A model generated the notes under the pieces. The model was not told the DNA's origin. It saw only the letters and a program-made list of their open reading frames with translations, and did no database searches. A stretch of DNA of 48,777 nucleotides, taken from SKGA01 sp051819745 (GTDB lineage: Archaea; Nanobdellota; Nanobdellia; Woesearchaeales; SKGA01). The stretch's first letter is position 1; each line of letters starts with the position of its first letter. Position numbers and translations under genes: made by a program. The stretch covers positions 1 through 48,777 of the forward strand of contig JBNJGO010000005.1 in the NCBI GenBank assembly GCA_051819745.1, in the 5' to 3' direction. Shown here piece after piece: positions 43,279-48,777 of this stretch.

Positions 43279-43725
43279 GTGGTACGAAAGCAATTTTCAA
43301 AAAAAGATATTAAAGAATTTATTTCAAATCATTCTTTCGCTGAAAATATCCTCACAAAGAAATCTTCTGTTTTTGTTGAAGGTGATTGCTTATATGTTGA
43401 TTCGTTGTTATCATTCATATACATTGATGATGCTTGGATTCCGTCATTAAAACTTCTTCAAACTCGTCCTTTATTGTTACCTCGTGTTGTCGTGGATAAA
43501 GGTGCGATAAAATTTATTGTAAATGGTGCTGATGTCATGCGTCCAGGTATTGTTGGATCAGATTCATTTTCAAAAGATTCTATTATTGCTGTTGTTGATG
43601 AGACTATGCACAAACCTATTGCCGTATGTCGGACATTATTTGATTCAAATACTTTGATGGCTATTTCTTCTGGTAAGGTACTCAAAACGCTTCATCATAT
43701 ATCTGATTCGTTCTGGTCGTCATAA
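43279..43725 (+). CDS. PUA-domain protein, MCT-1/Tma20-like
   Basis: 148 residues from GTG at 43279, which has GGTG five bases upstream; a GTG at 43273 is also in frame. The C-terminal 80 residues form a PUA domain: PRVVVDKGAIKFIVNGADVM, RPGIV and a CRTLFDSNTL stretch. N-terminal part resembles the pre-PUA region of archaeal MCT-1/Tma20 homologues, which bind the small ribosomal subunit. RNA binding is expected from the PUA fold. Confidence 0.82.
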   Translation: MVRKQFSKKDIKEFISNHSFAENILTKKSSVFVEGDCLYVDSLLSFIYIDDAWIPSLKLLQTRPLLLPRVVVDKGAIKFIVNGADVMRPGIVGSDSFSKDSIIAVVDETMHKPIAVCRTLFDSNTLMAISSGKVLKTLHHISDSFWSS

Positions 43726-44220
43726 TAGATATTATTATACAGTGTTTTCTTATTTTAATCGTTTTTGTATTGTTTTAAGCCATATAACTTTTTTTAGATT
43801 TTTTTTTAAATTATATGTTATATTGACTTTTTAATTAATTAGTATTTTATAATAAAGTATTTTAAGAGTATGACAACAGAAAACCTTATAAATAGTTCTT
43901 TGTTCCCTCCTCTTTGTTCGGTAACAGTACATATGCTTATTTGTTTAAGTGTTGTTTCTGATACTGATTGGGGGATGGATTTGGTTTAAAGAACCAAACC
44001 TTTTTAAAGGGGTTAATATTCCTCAACTGCTATCTCGCGTACCTTGCGAGTGTTAATCAATCTCCACCAATTCTAACTCGAACACCAACTAATTTGGTGT
44101 TTATGTTTACGTGCTCAAATGAATGTTTGAGTACTAGAAATACAACGACGCAACCAATAGAACAAACAATTGTTTGTGACAATTCCAAAAAGTAGACGCG
44201 ATTGTACGGATATAAAACGA
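43726..44220 (+). other. rRNA promoter region and hairpin-rich 16S leader
   Basis: About 500 bases without a protein gene. TATA box CTTATAAATAG at 43885-43895, predicted start near 43916. The leader holds a row of stem-loops: TTTGGTT/AACCAAA (43980-43998), CTCGC/GCGAG (44034-44050), AACACCAA/TTGGTGTT (44081-44101), GTGCTCAAA/TTTGAGTAC (44111-44134) and the palindrome ACAAACAATTGTTTGT (44162-44177). Confidence 0.6.
43885..43895 (+). promoter_or_regulatory. TATA box of the rRNA operon
   Basis: CTTATAAATAG about 335 bases before the 16S gene. Confidence 0.6.
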
Positions 44221-45696
<1,476 letters not shown>

Positions 45697-45772
45697 CTTT
45701 CATAATCATAATATTGGTTAAGAAGAAGAAAGCGTTTGATACAGACGCATGCTCTGAACATTAGTGAAGATG

Positions 45773-45805
45773 CCTGCGAGTTGGATCACTTCCTTTCTTT
45801 TTTTC
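45773..45805 (+). repeat. Second, decayed copy of the 16S 3' end in the spacer
   Basis: TTGGATCACTTCC followed by the same T-rich tail. About four changes from the first copy, including one within the anti-Shine-Dalgarno (CACTTCC instead of CACCTCC). It lies about 110 bases downstream of the true end. Confidence 0.8.
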
Positions 45806-45924
45806 AACTTTTATTATAATTGTTGGATTAATTCCATTTTATTATGGACTTGGTTTGTTTGGTTGTGTTGTTGTATTTCTTCCTTATCTTACATACGCTT
45901 TTCACTTTGAGAAGACTCCTTTTC

Positions 45925-45998
45925 GGGCTCGTAGCTCAGCCTGGTAGAGCACCGCCCTTGCAAGGCGGGGGCCTCGGGTTCAAATCCCGACGAGTCCA
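45925..45998 (+). tRNA. tRNA-Ala (anticodon UGC)
   Basis: 74 bases. Acceptor GGGCTCG pairs with CGAGTCC (one G-U); D arm GCTC/GAGC; anticodon arm CCGCC-CTTGCAA-GGCGG with anticodon TGC; T arm TCGGG-TTCAAAT-CCCGA; discriminator A; CCA not encoded. No intron. tRNA-Ala between 16S and 23S is common in euryarchaeal-type rRNA operons. Confidence 0.97.
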
Positions 45999-46031
45999 TC
46001 CGGAGTCGTCGGTCCAGCAACTCTTGTTGGT

Positions 46032-46061
46032 GACACTGACGAGTCCATTTTTTTGGCGAGG
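46032..46061 (+). repeat. Direct repeat containing the tRNA-Ala 3' end, copy 1
   Basis: Thirty bases, identical to 46081-46110; both include GACGAGTCCA from the end of tRNA-Ala followed by seven T and GGCGAGG. Confidence 0.85.
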
Positions 46062-46080
46062 CGGTCCCGAGCAAAGCGAG

Positions 46081-46110
46081 GACACTGACGAGTCCATTTT
46101 TTTGGCGAGG
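46081..46110 (+). repeat. Direct repeat containing the tRNA-Ala 3' end, copy 2
   Basis: Identical to 46032-46061 and offset by 49 bases. With the tRNA itself this makes three CGAGTCCA tails spaced 49 bases apart. Confidence 0.85.
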
Positions 46111-46413
46111 TGGAGTTATTTGGATGATTTTTTCATCTTCCAATTTTAACTACTCGTTATGACTAAGGTGTGATTTCAAAGCTGATAACGCGTTATCAAA
46201 AAGTTATGTTTTTGATTTAGTTCATTAATAATAACTGATTTATATTCATAATCAAATTTAATTAAAATTTTTACAAAGGTTCGACATATAATATGTGTCG
46301 GATTGAGGGTTGAGATGGTGTGATTTTCAATCACATTCTTATTCACATTAATGACGCCCGTGCAAAGGAAAGAAGACAATCCTAATTAGAACACCTTATT
46401 TATTCTGCTATGG
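46111..46413 (+). other. Spacer before 23S with processing-like hairpins
   Basis: About 300 bases, no protein gene. It includes the palindrome TGATAACGCGTTATCA at 46183-46198, a TGTGATT-TTC-AATCACA hairpin at 46319-46335, and CCTTATTTA/TAAATAAGG arms around the 23S start (46394-46427). Confidence 0.6.
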
Positions 46414-48777
46414 AATACTAAATAAGGCTAGCAAGTGGATGGCTTGGCTCGATATTCGATGAAGGGCGTGGCAAGCTGCGAAAAGTTCCGGCGAGGTGCA
46501 TGCAACCTTTGAACCGGAAATACCCGAATGCGACTTCGCTTTAAACCCTACTGGGTGGACAACGGGGGGAACTGAAACGTCTTAGTACCCTCAGGAAAAG
46601 AAACCAATGGGATGCTGTTAGTAAGAGCGACTGAACACAGCATAGGGCAAACTGAATCCGCTGTAGAAATACGGTGGAGATGTGGTGTTGGCCGCTGTTG
46701 AATCTTCGTCGAACTATTTGAATTTTTCTGGAACGAAAAGCCATAGAGGGTGATAGCCCCGTAAAAGAACTTCGAAAAGATTTTGGCGTGTCCGAGAGTA
46801 GTGTCTACTGGAAACTAGGCATGAATGTGGGAGACATCAACTTCCAACCCTAAATATACGTCGAGACCGATAGTGAATAGTACCGTGAGGGAAAGCTGAA
46901 AAGTACTCTTGACAGAGAGTTAAAAGTCCTGAAACTTGTTAGTTATGGTGGGATGCTCATCTTCGGATGTGCATCGTGCGTTTTGAATAACGTGCCAGGG
47001 AGTGTGTCTGAGTGGCGAGATTAATCTCGAACAGAGTAGTCGTAGGGAAACCGAGACCCCGCAGTTTACGAGGGGGGAGGTGTGAAAGTGCCTTAAGTCA
47101 CTTGGATACTACCCGAAGCCGGTCGATCTATTCCTGGGCAAGGTGAAGCGTTGGTAACACGACGTGGAGGCCTGAAGAAGTGCTACGAGCAAGTGCTTTT
47201 CTGACCTGGGAATAGGGGTGAAAAGCCAATCGAGACCGGTAATAGCTGGTTCCTGCCGAAATTGGCCGTAGTCAAGCCTCGATTGAGATTACAAAGAAGG
47301 TAGAGAAACGGATGAGGGATTTAGGGGAAGAAATTCCTCGGTTCCTTTTCCAACTCCGAATGTTTTTGTATTGTAGAAATCGGGAGACGGCGGCTCGTCG
47401 TAACGGTGAGTCGCGAGAGGGAAACAACCCCTACTTCAGTTAAGGTCCCTAAATACTTACTAAGTGTTAAAGGGTGAAGGTTGTCTATAACCACAGACAG
47501 CGAGGAGGTTGGCTTAGAAGCAGCCATCCTTTAAAAAGTGCGTAACAGCTTACTTGTCAAGGTTATAGGTGCCGAAGATGGACGGGACTAAGTAAGTTAC
47601 CGATACTGAAGGCCTCAGAAATGAGCGCGGTAGGCAGGCGTATTGTCAGAGTGAAAGCATGTTCGCGAGAATATGTGAATCTGGCTATAATGAAAATCCT
47701 GGTGAGAGTAGGAACATAGCAGTGTGAGAATCACTGTCGCCGAAAGGGCAAGGGTTCCTTGACAATGTAAATCAGTCAAGGGTAAGTCGATCCTAATCGC
47801 CTTCATAACTAGAAGATGCGAGAAAGGGAAACAGGTTAATATTCCTGTACTATTTGAATATGTTGTGGCAACACGTGCCTTGTTTTTGACACTTCCGGCT
47901 AGACCAACAAGCATTGTCGTGTTTGCTAATAAGTGCATGTTAAGGGAGTAACGTAATGTTGAGAACTTAGCTAACGCTTAGAATGGTGGGCTGTATGGTC
48001 CATTTGGTTAATGCCAGGAGTCCTTGAAAAGAAAACAAGGAAAGATTTCAAATATTCGTACCCAGAACCAGCACAGGTGCCCCTAGGTGAGAAGCTTAAG
48101 GTGTGAAGGGATAATCTAGCTAAGGGAATTCAGCAATATTGGCCCTGTACCTTCGGTATAAAGGGTCCCTACTTTTGTTTTCGTATGAATGCGATTGTAG
48201 GGTTTGATGACTAAGGTAGTCCGACTGTTTAACAAAAACGTAACTGACTGCGAGCCAGTAATGGTGTGTATAGTCGGTGACGTCTGCCCAGTGCCTGTAC
48301 TTTAACCTCCTTTCCAAAGGAGTGAAGAGCTGGTAAACGGCGGGGGTAACTATAACTCTCTTAAGGTAACAAAATGCCTTGCCGTTTGATTGACGGCCTG
48401 CATGAATGGCGTAACGTGATTGCCGCTGTCCCTAGCTAGAACCCTCCGAACACTCTTTTCTGGTGCAAAAGCCAGAGAATTCCAGTGGGAAGCGAAGACC
48501 CCGTGAAACTTTACTGTAGCCAGTCGTTGTGACGGGAAATTCATTGTATAGCGTAAATGGTAGCTGTTTAAGCAAGGTCGCAAGGTCTTGTGTAGGCGAC
48601 AATGTAACACCATTCTTTGAGTTTCGCGCCGCTAACCGATATTGTCGGGACAGCTGCTGGTGGACAGTTTGGCTGGGATGGCACGCCGTTGAAAAAGTAT
48701 CAATGGCGCCCAAAGGTTGGCTCAACCGGGTCAGAAATCCGGTGTAGAGCGCAAGAGTAAAAGCCAGCCTAACTGGA
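46414..48777 (+). rRNA. 23S ribosomal RNA (3' end outside window)
   Basis: The first ~2364 bases are present. Begins near the AGTGGATGGCTTGGCTCG block; conserved blocks include GGTAATAGCTGGTTC, GGCGTAACGTGATTGCC-like and GACCCCGTGAAACTTTACTG-like stretches. The exact 5' end is judged from comparison with known 23S and may be off by ten bases. Confidence 0.93.

Noticed and set aside
43968..44195. 75-codon frame in the rRNA leader
   Set aside because: It lies across the hairpins of the 16S leader, has no ribosome site and no recognisable composition of a protein.
45925..46110. CRISPR-like spaced repeats after the tRNA
   Set aside because: Only two 30-base repeats plus one 3' end, with no array and no cas genes; they are copies of a tRNA tail.

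Overview
The window is a piece of an archaeal chromosome. Archaeal-type genes include the 16S-tRNA-Ala-23S order, aIF1A, a SecE-Spt5 pair, TruD, an XPD-like Fe-S helicase and an MCT-1-like PUA protein, and most transcription units have a TATA box about 27 bases before the start. It is AT-rich and compact. Giant secreted Ig/LamG proteins sit next to genes of bacterial flavour: DnaK-DnaJ-GrpE, a zinc-LID adenylate kinase, an LspA-type signal peptidase II and FtsZ. This mix suggests a DPANN-like archaeon (Woesearchaeota or a relative). That is an inference; the 16S gene at 44221-45686 would settle it.

Layout. (1) 1-16433, plus strand: a cell-surface block. It starts with the 3' part of a giant secreted protein (more than 2950 residues; Ig-like repeats, DUF2341, two LamG domains, CARDB and a distinctive C-terminal domain). 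Five genes follow that look like one operon: four signal-peptide proteins, the last with a C-terminal membrane anchor, and a small membrane protein. (2) 16497-20356, minus strand: a MoxR ATPase, a DUF58 protein, a BatA/B-like membrane VWA protein and a small membrane protein. The MoxR carries two AT-hook-like repeats. (3) 21053-24657, plus: two small paralogous secreted proteins, each with its own promoter and T-rich terminator, and a membrane-anchored surface protein with a Lys/Ser tail. (4) 24807-34627: mostly housekeeping genes. These are a zinc-ribbon membrane protein, nitroreductase, XPD-like helicase, TruD, adenylate kinase (minus), two small unknown proteins, LspA, a histidine phosphatase, aIF1A, an RDD protein and an SppA protease with a lipobox. 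(5) 34809-38242, minus: Spt5, SecE (56 aa), FtsZ and a membrane-anchored DsbA-like thioredoxin-fold protein. (6) 38642-43725, plus: grpE, dnaK, dnaJ, then three small genes ending in a PUA protein. (7) 43885-48777: the rRNA promoter, a hairpin-rich leader, 16S, tRNA-Ala(UGC) and the 5' part of 23S.

Expression signals are regular. Promoter-proximal genes are often leaderless (TATA centre 27-30 bases before ATG). Operon-internal genes use GGTG, commonly five bases before the start, which matches the CACCTCC at the 16S 3' end. By this spacing rule two genes (13448 and 17959) appear to start at ATC and ATT.

The most interesting pattern is a shared domain. The C-terminal ~175 residues of the giant protein resemble almost all of the mature part of the two small secreted proteins and, more weakly, the N-terminal part of the protein at 9924-11579. 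This suggests one surface-assembly module used both alone and as a tail on a giant adhesin-like protein. Other leads are an archaeal LspA near a lipobox-bearing SppA, paired palindromes around the grpE promoter, and copies of the 16S 3' end and of the tRNA-Ala 3' end in the rRNA spacer.
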